A stretch of DNA of 64,000 nt, taken from positions 24,349-88,348 of the forward strand of contig JAKFUG010000025.1 in the NCBI GenBank assembly GCA_021732785.1. Reading direction: 5' to 3'. This document shows positions 49,577 through 57,936 of this stretch, piece by piece; within the stretch, counting starts at the first letter, position 1, and each line of letters starts with the position of its first letter. The translations under genes and the position numbers were made by a program. A model generated the notes under the pieces. That model searched no databases. It was not told the origin of the DNA and saw only the letters and a list, made by a program, of their open reading frames with translations. This stretch comes from Planctomycetaceae bacterium. GTDB lineage: Bacteria; Planctomycetota; Planctomycetia; Planctomycetales; Planctomycetaceae.

Positions 49577-51262
49577 TCACCGTGATGATACCGGCACGGG
49601 TTGCACGGTCGCAGACGGATTCGACAGATGTTGTGCCCGATTCACCAGTTCGAGGAATTCCGTCCGTTGGCCGCGTGAGTCACTGCCGCGGGCATGAGTC
49701 GCCAGTTGCGTAACGGCATTCCACGACGCCGTCCCTTTGTATTCGCTGTTTCGCAGCAGCATGCCGGCCATGGCCACGGCGGACGCGAAGCGGAAATCGT
49801 TCCCCGCGGCGGCGAACTCCCGGCCGGTGTCGCGACCCACGAACTCGGCGAGATCGCTGCGGTCGGCGTCCGGAGCTTTGTACCGCAACCGCAGCTTCAT
49901 GATGTCGGTATTCGCGGGGACCGTCTGCTCCTGCGGGATGATTTCGTACAACGCCGTCACGCTGTGCCCGGCCCCAATTTCACCCGCATCCTTGGCATCG
50001 TTGGCGAAGTCCTGATTGGCGAGATGTCGGTTTTCGTAACCGATCAACCGATATCCCGCGACGTGTTGTTTCGCGAATTCGACCTGGATTTTCACATCTT
50101 TGGCGATGGTGATGAGCGTGCCCGAGAGTTCTTCGACCAACGCCTTTCTGGCTTCGGCGATGCCGTCGATGTAGGCGTAATGACCGTTGCCTTTGTCGGC
50201 GAGGGTTTCGAGTTTCCGGTCCTGCAGGTTCCCCATGCCGAAGCCGAGGACGGTCAGAAACACGCCCCGTTTGGCTTCCTGCGTGATGAGTTGTTCGAGT
50301 TCATTCTCGCTGGAGACACCGACGTTGAAATCGCCGTCGGTGCAGAGAATCACGCGGTTGGCCCCGCCATCGATCTTGTTCTCGGTCGCCGTCTGATAAG
50401 CGAGCCGAATGCCGCCGGCGCCGTTGGTCGATCCGCCCGCATTCAACCGATCGAGCGCGGCAATGATGTCCGTCTTGCGACTCGCGGATGTCGAAGGCAA
50501 CACCACCCCCGCCGCCCCGGCGTAAACCGTCAGCGCGATGTGATCCGCTTCACCGAGTTGTTCGACGAGTAGTCGCAACGACTGCTTCACCAGCGGCAAC
50601 TTCTTGGGATGATTCATTGACCCGGAGACGTCAATCAGGAAGACGAGATTGCACTGCGGCCGTGCGGCGGGGGCAATTTCCCGGCCCTTCAGACCAATCT
50701 TCGCCAAGCGGTGCGCAGGGTTCCACGGACAACCGGCAATCTCCAGATGCGCCGAAAACGGCCCGGTGGTCGCCGGGGGCATTTCTTCATACGCAAAATA
50801 GTTCAGCATCTCTTCAATGCGAACGGCGTCCACCGGCGGCAGTTGTCCCTGCTGCAGAAACCGCCGCACATTACTGTAGCTGGCGGTGTCGACATCGATG
50901 GAGAACGTGCTCGTATCCTGCTGCGCGGTGGTGATGAAACCCGGTTCGATGATCGGACGATAACCCTCACCAGTGGCATTCGTTTCGGTGGGAGTTTGGC
51001 TCAATCGAAACTTCGAAAGGGGAGCGGATTCGTCACCAAGCGGTGCGGATTGCGGTGCGAGTCCAGGGGCGAAATCCGCCGATTTGGCTTCCAGATCCAC
51101 GGTACGCAGCAACTCGGGTTGGGCGTGGGGTGCTCGCGATGAGGCCGCGCTCTCCGTGGGGACGGCATACGACGCCGGGGCAGCGGTCTTTTGATGGCCT
51201 GCCTCGCCACAACCCACAACCACAGCGCACACCAACAGCGGGACCCAGCAGTGCAGGGACAT
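49577..51262 (-). CDS. VWA-domain lipoprotein (YfbK-like)
   Basis: A 561-residue surface or periplasmic lipoprotein with a von Willebrand A domain. The start is the ATG at 51262, with AGGAG 6 nt upstream; the signal ends in the lipobox VVVGC. The vWF_A N-terminal region reads FSIDVDTASYSNVRRFLQQG and MLNYFAYEEMPP. The VWA domain (about 200-380) has an intact MIDAS: LVFLIDVSGSMNHP, GGSTNGAGGIRLAY and ILCTDGDFNVG. The DUF3520-type C-terminus (about 390-545) includes GHSVTALYEIIPQ and KLRLRYKAPDADRSDLAEF. This is the full architecture of E. coli YfbK. A Mg2+-dependent protein-binding role is likely; the ligand is unknown. It converges with the small membrane protein gene, 11 bp apart. Confidence 0.92.
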   Translation of the reverse strand: MSLHCWVPLLVCAVVVGCGEAGHQKTAAPASYAVPTESAASSRAPHAQPELLRTVDLEAKSADFAPGLAPQSAPLGDESAPLSKFRLSQTPTETNATGEGYRPIIEPGFITTAQQDTSTFSIDVDTASYSNVRRFLQQGQLPPVDAVRIEEMLNYFAYEEMPPATTGPFSAHLEIAGCPWNPAHRLAKIGLKGREIAPAARPQCNLVFLIDVSGSMNHPKKLPLVKQSLRLLVEQLGEADHIALTVYAGAAGVVLPSTSASRKTDIIAALDRLNAGGSTNGAGGIRLAYQTATENKIDGGANRVILCTDGDFNVGVSSENELEQLITQEAKRGVFLTVLGFGMGNLQDRKLETLADKGNGHYAYIDGIAEARKALVEELSGTLITIAKDVKIQVEFAKQHVAGYRLIGYENRHLANQDFANDAKDAGEIGAGHSVTALYEIIPQEQTVPANTDIMKLRLRYKAPDADRSDLAEFVGRDTGREFAAAGNDFRFASAVAMAGMLLRNSEYKGTASWNAVTQLATHARGSDSRGQRTEFLELVNRAQHLSNPSATVQPVPVSSR

Positions 51263-51614
51263 GAAAGACTCCTGAACGGAGAAGGAAAGGGCAGCGACCG
51301 GAATCACCGCCGCGACAGCGACGAATGCGAACCAGTCGTGAATATCGACAGCAATGTCAGCGATGGTAAGACGCGCGGAAGACCAGTTTGTTCCCCGGAA
51401 TTTTCCTATTGCCGCAGAGAAGGATCCGCAATCCTGACCGCAGTCCCTCTTGACACCTGATCGTAAGGACTTGACACTAAAGTAAATGTCGATGGTTTTC
51501 GCCCCAATTCGACGTGTTGCCTGAGGAGACCGTGCGATGCGCTTGCGAGGTCACCGACAGTCGACGCAGGCCATGCGCTAGAGGCAATGTTGGTTGTATC
51601 CGGGAGGTCTGCGT
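51263..51614. other. 352-bp gap between VWA and toxin-antitoxin genes
   Basis: No protein gene is supported. It holds two TTGACA boxes in direct repeat 21 bp apart (51450-51455 and 51471-51476), facing the toxin-antitoxin cluster. Neither has a good -10 at 17 nt, so the promoter is only suggested. Confidence 0.4.
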
Positions 51615-51968
51615 ATGCCATTAGCGTTGCCAGTTGAATCACCGCCCCTCCGAGAGGATGCGTCGGGCACGATCCGCGTCGGCCACAGCCGCGTGACTTT
51701 GGACGTCGTTATCAATCAGTACAACAATGGGATGGCACCAGAAGACTTGGTTCGAGCGTACGACACACTCGACCTTGCTGACGTTCATGCCGTGATCGCC
51801 TACTACCTTCGACATCATCAGGATGTGGAACATTATCTGGCGGAACGATCCGAAACCGCGGCAAAACTTCAGGAAAAGATCGAAGCCGAACAGCCAAGGA
51901 TTTCGAGAGGGGAGTTGCTAGCCCGGCGTGCTGTCTTGGAAGCCGAAAATGCTTCGGCTGGCGAGTGA
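51615..51968 (+). CDS. DUF433-family antitoxin
   Basis: A 117-residue DUF433 protein, the usual antitoxin partner of DUF5615 PIN-like toxins. The start at the ATG 51615 follows GGGAGG by 7 nt. The DUF433 core is visible: GTIRVGHSRVTLDVVINQYN, NGMAPEDLVRAYDTLDLADV and HAVIAYYLRHHQDVEHYL. The N-terminal part should form the winged-helix or toxin-binding surface, and the C-terminal helices are charged (AAKLQEKIEAEQPR). It overlaps the next gene by 20 nt. Such pairs commonly autoregulate; no operator could be located. Confidence 0.85.
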   Translation: MPLALPVESPPLREDASGTIRVGHSRVTLDVVINQYNNGMAPEDLVRAYDTLDLADVHAVIAYYLRHHQDVEHYLAERSETAAKLQEKIEAEQPRISRGELLARRAVLEAENASAGE

Positions 51969-52305
51969 TGCCGATGTCCATGGCGAACTGGTGCGCGGTC
52001 TTCGTCGCCGTGAACCGGAGTTGGATTTGATCCGCGTTCAAGATGCCTTGCCCTTGGGAACTCCCGATCCGGTCGTGTTAGCGTGGGCGTCTGATGAAGG
52101 AAGAGTTGTCGTTACAAACGACAGGAACACGATGGTTTCCGCTGGCTATGAACGCTTGAATGCAGGGTTATCGATGCCGGGACTTGTCGTGGCATCCCAG
52201 GATCAATCCATAGGTGCTGCCATTAATGACATCCTGCTGATCGCGAGTTGCATGACCGCCGAAGAGGTACAAAACCAGATCGTTGTTTTTCTTCCGCTTC
52301 GGTAG
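51949..52305 (+). CDS. DUF5615 PIN-like toxin
   Basis: A 118-residue PIN-like RNase candidate, the toxin partner of the DUF433 gene. Acidic residues expected for the metal site are visible: ASDADVHGELVRGLRRR (Asp near position 7-9), VQDALPLGTPDPVVLAWASD (Asp pair) and VVVTNDRNTM (Thr-Asn-Asp). This is the order of DUF5615 proteins (D, then D, then T-N-D). The start is the ATG at 51949, inside the upstream gene, so it is translationally coupled. The usual DUF5615 opening is L-L-A-D-E-N/D; here it is LRLASDAD, slightly diverged. Confidence 0.85.
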   Translation: MLRLASDADVHGELVRGLRRREPELDLIRVQDALPLGTPDPVVLAWASDEGRVVVTNDRNTMVSAGYERLNAGLSMPGLVVASQDQSIGAAINDILLIASCMTAEEVQNQIVVFLPLR

Positions 52306-52416
52306 AGTGAGCCGTATTCAGGGCGAGGTGGCATTGCTCGAACGAAAGCACAACTCCGGCCGAGTCACCGTTTCGTTCACAAAGCGGTGGCATGGTTGCT
52401 GAATGGAAAAACGATC

Positions 52417-52629
52417 GTGACACAAGTCATCGATCTTCAATTCGTCTCCGACGCCGATGGTAATCCCGTCAGTGTGATTGTCCCCATTGAACTCTGGCGG
52501 GAAGTCGAATCTGAACGGGAGACAGCGTATCTCCTGAACAGCGAGGCGATGAAGCAGCGATTGCTGCAAGCCAAGGCGCGAACGGAAGGCCTCACCATTG
52601 AGGAAACCCTTGCGAAACTGGGAATTTGA
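52417..52629 (+). CDS. Small antitoxin-like protein (Phd/YefM-like), orphan
   Basis: A 70-residue protein resembling prevent-host-death type antitoxins: an N-terminal beta-rich part (VIDLQFVSDADGNPVSVIVP) and a C-terminal helix (LLNSEAMKQRLLQAKARTEG) that normally wraps around a toxin. The start is a GTG (52417), with GGAAA 7 nt upstream; GTG at 52387 is an alternative adding 10 residues. No toxin gene (RelE or PIN type) follows in the same frame or overlaps. The antitoxin is therefore an orphan, or works with the DUF2442/DUF4160 pair downstream. Confidence in function is moderate. Confidence 0.6.
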   Translation: MTQVIDLQFVSDADGNPVSVIVPIELWREVESERETAYLLNSEAMKQRLLQAKARTEGLTIEETLAKLGI

Positions 52630-52671
52630 CTTCATTTGTTCCGTTTCCGTGTGTCAGAATGGTTGACCATT

Positions 52672-52932
52672 ATGCATCGACCTAGCCGTGTTCAAGCCCT
52701 CTCTAATTATTCGATTCGGTTGATTTACCCTGATGGTACGGCAGGCGTGATCGATCTCTCCACGGACGTCGGCAAGGGTGTGTTCGCCCCGCTCATTGAT
52801 GAGGCGTTTTTCCGCACCGTCTACCTGGGCGAGTTCGGCCAAATCGCCTGGTCGGAGGAGATCGAAATCTGTCCGGACGCCGCGTATCGGGAGATCGTCG
52901 GTCAAAAGGTGACCGAGGTCGCCCATGCCTGA
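52672..52932 (+). CDS. DUF2442-family protein
   Basis: A DUF2442 protein of 86 aa: YSIRLIYPDGTAGVIDLSTD, GKGVFAPLIDEAFFRTVYLG and IAWSEEIEICPDAAYREI match the family pattern (L-x-V-x-F-x-D-G-x-x-x-x-V-D). DUF2442 commonly sits beside DUF4160, and the pair is considered toxin-antitoxin-like, although the biochemistry is not established to my knowledge. It overlaps the DUF4160 gene by 8 nt. The ATG at 52672 lacks a strong ribosome site. Confidence 0.8.
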   Translation: MHRPSRVQALSNYSIRLIYPDGTAGVIDLSTDVGKGVFAPLIDEAFFRTVYLGEFGQIAWSEEIEICPDAAYREIVGQKVTEVAHA

Positions 52933-53185
52933 GGTCAGCCGATTTTACGGAATCATCATTCGCTTCTATTATCGCGATCAACCGCCGACGCATTTTCATG
53001 CGTATTATGGAGAGCACGAAGCGCTCGTCGAGATCGAGACGGGAACCATTCACGAGGGGAAACTGCCGAAGCGCGCTTACGAATTGGTCGAACAGTGGCG
53101 GTTGTTACACCTCGATGAGCTCCGGGACGATTGGAATCGGGCGAGGCAAATGCTTCCGCTGATGCCGATTGCCCCGTTGGAATGA
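52925..53185 (+). CDS. DUF4160-family protein
   Basis: An 86-residue DUF4160 protein: IIIRFYYRDQPPTHFHAYYG is the family hallmark (I-x-M/I-Y-x-x-E/D-H-x-P-P-H-F-H), followed by EHEALVEIETGTIHEGKLPK and ELVEQWRLLHLDELRDDWNR. It overlaps the DUF2442 gene and probably forms a two-gene toxin-antitoxin-like unit. It is the last gene of a five-gene cluster of this type. Confidence 0.85.
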   Translation: MPEVSRFYGIIIRFYYRDQPPTHFHAYYGEHEALVEIETGTIHEGKLPKRAYELVEQWRLLHLDELRDDWNRARQMLPLMPIAPLE

Positions 53186-53232
53186 AACTGAATCGGCGTA
53201 TGGGACGATGGCGTTTTTTTGGACTTGCTTTG

Positions 53233-54609
53233 ATGAATCCAACCTTCCCCGCTGTAAAGACGATCACCCGCCGCTCCGCCCTTCGTATTGGCGGCATGGG
53301 CTTGCTCGGCCTCACCATGCCCAAGTGGCTCGCGGCGGCGGATGCGGCGGGGAAACCGGCGCAGGCGAAGTCGGTCATCTTTCTCTATCAATTCGGCGGG
53401 CCGAGCCATCTCGATACGTTTGACCCGAAGCCGAACGCGCCGGAGGGCGTGCGAAGTCATTATGGGGTGATCGATACGGCCGCGCCGGGCATTCGGATCT
53501 GCGATCAGTTGCCGAAGATGGCCGCCGTGATGGACAAGGTCACGCTGCTGCGGACCGTCTATCATGACATGAAGAATCACAACTCGGCGGCGTACTACGC
53601 ACTCACCGGGAATCGGCCGCCGCTCGATGACATCCGTCTGCGCGATTCGCTCGACTTGATGCCGGCGTATGGGTCGGTGGTCGATGCCGTCGCGCCGGTC
53701 GCCGCGGGGCTGCCGTCGTTTGTGTCGCTGCCGTATGTCATTCGCGATGGTGAAATCACACCGGGGCAACACGCGAGTTTCCTCGGCAAAGCGCATGATC
53801 CGCTGCTCATCACCGATGATCCGAACCGCACGAATTTCCAACTGCCGGAGTTGAGCCTCCCCGCCAATCTCTCGGTGGATCGCCTCGCCGATCGCAAGGC
53901 ATTGCAGGACATCATCAGCAAGCAAACCAAGCTGCTGGAATACGCCCCGGCCGCGCGAGGACTCGATCAATACTACGACAAAGCGCTCTCGATGCTCACG
54001 TCGCCGAAGGTGCGTGAGGCGTTCAATCTGTCTCGCGAATCATCGAAACTGCGCGATCAATACGGTCGGACCACGTACGGGCAATCATGTCTGCTCGCCC
54101 GGCGGTTAGTCGAAACCGGCGTGAAGTTCGTCACCGTTTATTATGCCGACAGCATCGGCGGGCGTCGCAAGGAGGACGGCTGGGACACGCACGGGTTCGA
54201 CAACACGCGGATGTATCCGATCCTCAAGGATTATCATCTGCCGTTGCTGGATCAAACGTTGCCGACGCTGCTGAACGATCTCGATGAGCGCGGGCTGCTC
54301 GATTCCACGCTGGTGGTGTGGATGGGCGAGTTCGGTCGGACGCCGAAGATCAACGCGAACATCAGCCGCGATCACTGGCCCGGCTGCTACACGGTGCTGC
54401 TCGCCGGGGGCGGAGCCAAACGCGGGTTTGTCCACGGCGAGTCCGACAAGAACGCGGCGTATCCCGATCGCGATCCGGTCCAACTCGACGATCTCGCCGC
54501 CACGATGTTCCGCCTGCTCGGCATCGATCCGCAATCGGAACTGCGCGACCGGTTGAACCGTCCGCATCCGATCTCGCCCGGCAAACCCGTCTTCAATGTG
54601 ATGGCCTGA
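53233..54609 (+). CDS. DUF1501 family protein, Tat-exported (second copy)
   Basis: A 458-residue DUF1501 protein with Tat leader (TRRSALRIGGMGLLGLTMPK) and family landmarks VIFLYQFGGPSHLDTFDPKP, LLARRLVETGVKFVTVYYAD, GWDTHGFDNTRMYP and LVVWMGEFGRTPKIN. The last part is a sulfatase-like block (DHWPGCYTVLLAGGGAKRG). I chose the ATG at 53233 to include the whole leader; no clear ribosome site precedes it. Unlike the gene at 944-2395 it has no PSCyt1/DUF1549/DUF1553 partner next to it. Instead it is followed after 23 bp by a thioredoxin-fold membrane protein and then a PQQ protein, possibly as one operon. Confidence 0.9.
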   Translation: MNPTFPAVKTITRRSALRIGGMGLLGLTMPKWLAAADAAGKPAQAKSVIFLYQFGGPSHLDTFDPKPNAPEGVRSHYGVIDTAAPGIRICDQLPKMAAVMDKVTLLRTVYHDMKNHNSAAYYALTGNRPPLDDIRLRDSLDLMPAYGSVVDAVAPVAAGLPSFVSLPYVIRDGEITPGQHASFLGKAHDPLLITDDPNRTNFQLPELSLPANLSVDRLADRKALQDIISKQTKLLEYAPAARGLDQYYDKALSMLTSPKVREAFNLSRESSKLRDQYGRTTYGQSCLLARRLVETGVKFVTVYYADSIGGRRKEDGWDTHGFDNTRMYPILKDYHLPLLDQTLPTLLNDLDERGLLDSTLVVWMGEFGRTPKINANISRDHWPGCYTVLLAGGGAKRGFVHGESDKNAAYPDRDPVQLDDLAATMFRLLGIDPQSELRDRLNRPHPISPGKPVFNVMA

Positions 54610-54632
54610 GCCTCTCGGGAAAGCAACCTGTC

Positions 54633-55577
54633 ATGCAACCGCCAGCAACACCCGCGTGGATGAGCACTGTCCTCGTGGCCGCAGGAATTTACAACCTCGC
54701 TTGGGGAACGTTTGTGGTTCTCATGCCGCAAACCCTCTTTCACCTCGGAGGCATGCCGCCGGCGAATTATCCGGCGATTGTGCAATGCCTGGGCATGGTG
54801 ATCGGTGTTTACGGCATCGGCTACGCCATCGCGGCCAGCGACCCGGTCACGCATTGGCCGGTGGTTCTCGTCGGCTTGCTCGGCAAAATCTTCGGGCCAA
54901 TCGGATTCGTGTGGACCGCCTGGCATGGTGAATTGCCCTGGTCGGCGGGGGTGATGCTGCTCGCGAATGATGTCGTCTGGTGGATTCCCTTCATGACGAT
55001 TCTGATGCACGCCCGCAAGGTGCATGATGATCGCCGCTTTGGCACGGAACCGATCGATTTCATCACGGCGCTGCAGGCCTCTTTCACGGATCGCGGCACG
55101 ACCTTGTGGACTCTGTCGCAGGAGCGGCCCACGTTTGTGCTGTTCATTCGCCATTCCGGTTGCACGTTCTGTCGTGAAGCCCTCGCGGATTTGAAGGAGC
55201 GGTCTGCCACGCTGCGGCAGCGCGGATGGAATCTCGTGGTGGTACATATGAGCTCGATGTCCGCCGGCCGCGCGTTGCTCGATCAATACGGTCTGACCGA
55301 TGTGCCCGGAATCAGCGATCCGGATCGCGGTCTGTTCCAGGCCTTCAAGTTGCAGACGGGATCGCTCGGCCAGGTGATCGGGCCCTCGGTGTTGTGGCGT
55401 GCCATCGTTAAGGGAACGGTGTGGCGTTATGGTTTCGGTCGCATCGTCGGCAATCCGCGGCAACTGGCCGGGGCTTTTGTGATCGACAAAGGCCGCATCG
55501 TGCAGGCGTACCGCTATCAAACTTCCGCCGATCGTCCCGATTTTGCCGCCTTGCCGGAAGAAGCGTGTCCGATCTGA
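54633..55577 (+). CDS. Membrane protein with thioredoxin/AhpC-like redox domain (SelL-like)
   Basis: A 314-residue protein in two parts. Residues 1-135 contain three or four membrane spans (AAGIYNLAWGTFVVLMPQTL, LGMVIGVYGIGYAIAASDPV). From about 150 to 314 lies a peroxiredoxin-like/SelL-type thioredoxin fold with the motif FIRHSGCTFCREALADLKER. The active pair is C-T-F-C; SelL proteins use U-x-x-C or C-x-x-C at this position. The end, GAFVIDKGRIVQAYRYQTSA, is the usual strand-turn-strand of the fold. Its redox partner is unknown. It lies 23 bp after the DUF1501 gene and about 54 bp before the PQQ gene on the same strand. Confidence 0.8.
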   Translation: MQPPATPAWMSTVLVAAGIYNLAWGTFVVLMPQTLFHLGGMPPANYPAIVQCLGMVIGVYGIGYAIAASDPVTHWPVVLVGLLGKIFGPIGFVWTAWHGELPWSAGVMLLANDVVWWIPFMTILMHARKVHDDRRFGTEPIDFITALQASFTDRGTTLWTLSQERPTFVLFIRHSGCTFCREALADLKERSATLRQRGWNLVVVHMSSMSAGRALLDQYGLTDVPGISDPDRGLFQAFKLQTGSLGQVIGPSVLWRAIVKGTVWRYGFGRIVGNPRQLAGAFVIDKGRIVQAYRYQTSADRPDFAALPEEACPI

Positions 55578-55631
55578 GCAAGCGTTTTCTGTTACCGGCC
55601 AGCATCGACGGTTCCGACGCGCGAGGCGGAT

Positions 55632-57608
55632 GTGGTAAGAAACTCCTTCGAGCCTGCGCCGTTCATGTGGTTCTGCTGCCGAGTCAGCACCGCCTGCTTG
55701 TTCATCACCGCAAGCCTCTTGTCACAGGCGCATGGTGACGATTGGCCGAACTGGGGTGGTGTCCGGGCCGATGGCGTTTCGACGGAAACGGCGTTGATGC
55801 CCGAGTGGCCCGAAGGAGGGCCGCGAGTGTTGTGGCGGCGGGCGCTGGGGCAGGGCTATTCCTCGTTCGCGGTGGTGCAGGGCCGGGCTTACACACAGTC
55901 TCAGGATTTGTGGGGGCAGTATCTCGTCTGTCTCGATGCGGCAACCGGCGAGACAATCTGGTCGCATCGTTACGACGTGCCCTACGAAACCGCGGGGATT
56001 TATCCGGGGCCGCGGTCCACTCCAGCGGTGTCTGATGGCCGCGTATATGGGGTCTCGCCGGATGCGGTCCTGTTCTGCTGCGATGCCGCGACGGGGAAGC
56101 CGTTGTGGGATGTGAAGACGCATCCGCGGTTCCGTGGTGAAGGAACCGAGTTCGGGTATTCCGCATCGCCCCGAATTATCGATGGCAAAGTCTTATTGCC
56201 GATCGGTGGCCGGGACGCCGCCGTCGTGGCCTTTGATGCCCGCACCGGTGAAGTCGTCTGGCAGGCGGGGGATGAACCCGCGAGTTACTGCACGTTGCAA
56301 ACGCTCACTCTCGCCGGGACGGAATACGGGCTGGCCTATCTGCAGAACGGGATCCTGCTGTGTCGCCTCGACAACGGCACAGTCGTCTGGCGCGACGAAC
56401 TCTCGCACGGTTACGACGAGCACTCCGCGATGCCTTTGATACTCGACGATCACTTTCTGGTCTCCGGACCGTTCAAAGCCGGGGCGTCCATGTACCGGGT
56501 GACACTCGACGAAACAGCGGCCGACAAAGCCCGCGCGCGGGTCACATGGAGCACGCCGAAGTTTTCCAATGACACGGCGTCGAGCGTGCTGATGAATCGG
56601 GCTGTCTACGGTTTCGATTTGCGTGATCCGCAAGCGAAAGCCCATCGCCCCTCGCGCGGCGAATACCGTTGCCTCGATTGGGACACCGGCACCGTCTTGT
56701 GGAGTGACACCACCATCGGGCATGCGACGACGCTGGTCGCCGATGGCAAACTCTGGTTGTTCAACGACCGCGGGGAAGTGATCGTCGCGCATGCCGACCG
56801 CACCGGTTATCACGAGATCGGCCGAGCGCCGGTGTTTCAGGACGAAATCTGCTGGACCGTCCCGGCGTTGTCCGACGGCCGATTGTTTCTGCGTTCCATG
56901 TCGCATGCGGTCTGCCTGGATGTGAGCGATCCTCACGTCGTCCCGGCAAATGCCATCGTGAAATCGACGGGCGTGCCGCTCGAACAATTGTCGCAGGTGG
57001 CTCCGGCGTGGAAATGGGAATGGCTCATCAACGGCGAGCGCGAGCACCCCTTCATGCGTCCGGCGGTGGATGAACTCGTCTGGTGGTACGGCTGGAGCAT
57101 GGCGGCATTGCTGCCGGGGTTGCTTTTCGGCGTGACGGGAATGATTGTACGACCAGCGTTCAAAACGGTGATTTTGTGGAACGCCCTGTTGGTGATGCTG
57201 GTGCTGTCCGCGATCGCGACGCCGCTACTGAATCGGCGAACGGACCAATTCGTACTCACCTGGCCCGCGACGCTCTTCGTCGCCTTTCTGAGTGTGCTGA
57301 TGCTGGGACACGCCCTGCGCGGTCGGTCATTGTCGTGGACCGAACACCTTCTGGCCCGATTGGGAATGCTCTGTTTTCTCGGCGTCTGCCTGCTGTATTT
57401 CCTGCTGTTGCGACGTTTCAGCCTGCCGCACGAGTGGATCTTTCTCGCGGGGTTTCTGCCGATGTGGTGGCCGACCTCCCGTCTGGCGGCGGTCGCCCTT
57501 CGCCGCGGAATGACCCCGGCGGTGGCCTGCGGAATCATCGCGACCTTCAGCGCCGACTTCTGGATGTGTGGCGGCTGGCATTTGCTGCAAACATGGCGCG
57601 CGACCTGA
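55632..57608 (+). CDS. PQQ-like beta-propeller fused to membrane domain
   Basis: A 658-residue two-domain protein. A leader peptide (FCCRVSTACLFITASLLSQA) precedes an eight-blade-type propeller (about 40-470) with repeated A-A/R-T-G-E/K motifs: LDAATGETIWSHRYD, CDAATGKPLWDVKT, FDARTGEVVWQAGD and LDWDTGTVLWSDTT. Five or six membrane spans follow (MAALLPGLLFGVTGMIVRPA, ILWNALLVMLVLSAIATPLL, LARLGMLCFLGVCLLYFLLL). It lacks the Trp-docking repeats of true PQQ dehydrogenases that I could verify, so it may be a non-enzymatic sensor or scaffold. The GTG at 55632 gives the longest leader; an ATG at 55665 is the alternative. Confidence 0.8.
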   Translation: MVRNSFEPAPFMWFCCRVSTACLFITASLLSQAHGDDWPNWGGVRADGVSTETALMPEWPEGGPRVLWRRALGQGYSSFAVVQGRAYTQSQDLWGQYLVCLDAATGETIWSHRYDVPYETAGIYPGPRSTPAVSDGRVYGVSPDAVLFCCDAATGKPLWDVKTHPRFRGEGTEFGYSASPRIIDGKVLLPIGGRDAAVVAFDARTGEVVWQAGDEPASYCTLQTLTLAGTEYGLAYLQNGILLCRLDNGTVVWRDELSHGYDEHSAMPLILDDHFLVSGPFKAGASMYRVTLDETAADKARARVTWSTPKFSNDTASSVLMNRAVYGFDLRDPQAKAHRPSRGEYRCLDWDTGTVLWSDTTIGHATTLVADGKLWLFNDRGEVIVAHADRTGYHEIGRAPVFQDEICWTVPALSDGRLFLRSMSHAVCLDVSDPHVVPANAIVKSTGVPLEQLSQVAPAWKWEWLINGEREHPFMRPAVDELVWWYGWSMAALLPGLLFGVTGMIVRPAFKTVILWNALLVMLVLSAIATPLLNRRTDQFVLTWPATLFVAFLSVLMLGHALRGRSLSWTEHLLARLGMLCFLGVCLLYFLLLRRFSLPHEWIFLAGFLPMWWPTSRLAAVALRRGMTPAVACGIIATFSADFWMCGGWHLLQTWRAT

Positions 57609-57936
57609 GCGGCCCGGCGCGAGCCGTTCGTGGATGAATTGGCTTTGCGTCTGTTCTGCGGGGCAGGGAAGGATTCCTTTTTTGCAGGAGGTCACAACGC
57701 CCTCGTGCTCGAGCGAACAGTTTCGATCTGTCAAGGGCTGGTCGAGTGAGCACATCAAAACGGGTTGATATTCTAATGCAGATAAGAATTTTTACCTAAA
57801 AGATCTTGTATCCCCTCCCCGAGGGTGTAAACATGGGCCTCGCATTGTCAGATTTGCCGTTGAAAACCCATCCAACGAGCCGCGCGAACGTCATCTCACG
57901 TCGCAGAATTTGGTTCCCTGTCGGAAAGTGATCCCC
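57609..57936. other. 328-bp gap, no gene seen
   Basis: No gene is supported. An AT-rich patch at about 57760-57812 lies ahead of the dockerin-like gene and probably contains its promoter, but no good -35/-10 pair could be chosen. Confidence 0.4.

Noticed and set aside
51450..51476. Two TTGACA boxes as a tandem promoter for the toxin-antitoxin cluster
   Set aside because: Neither has a convincing -10 at 16-18 nt, so I did not call a promoter feature.
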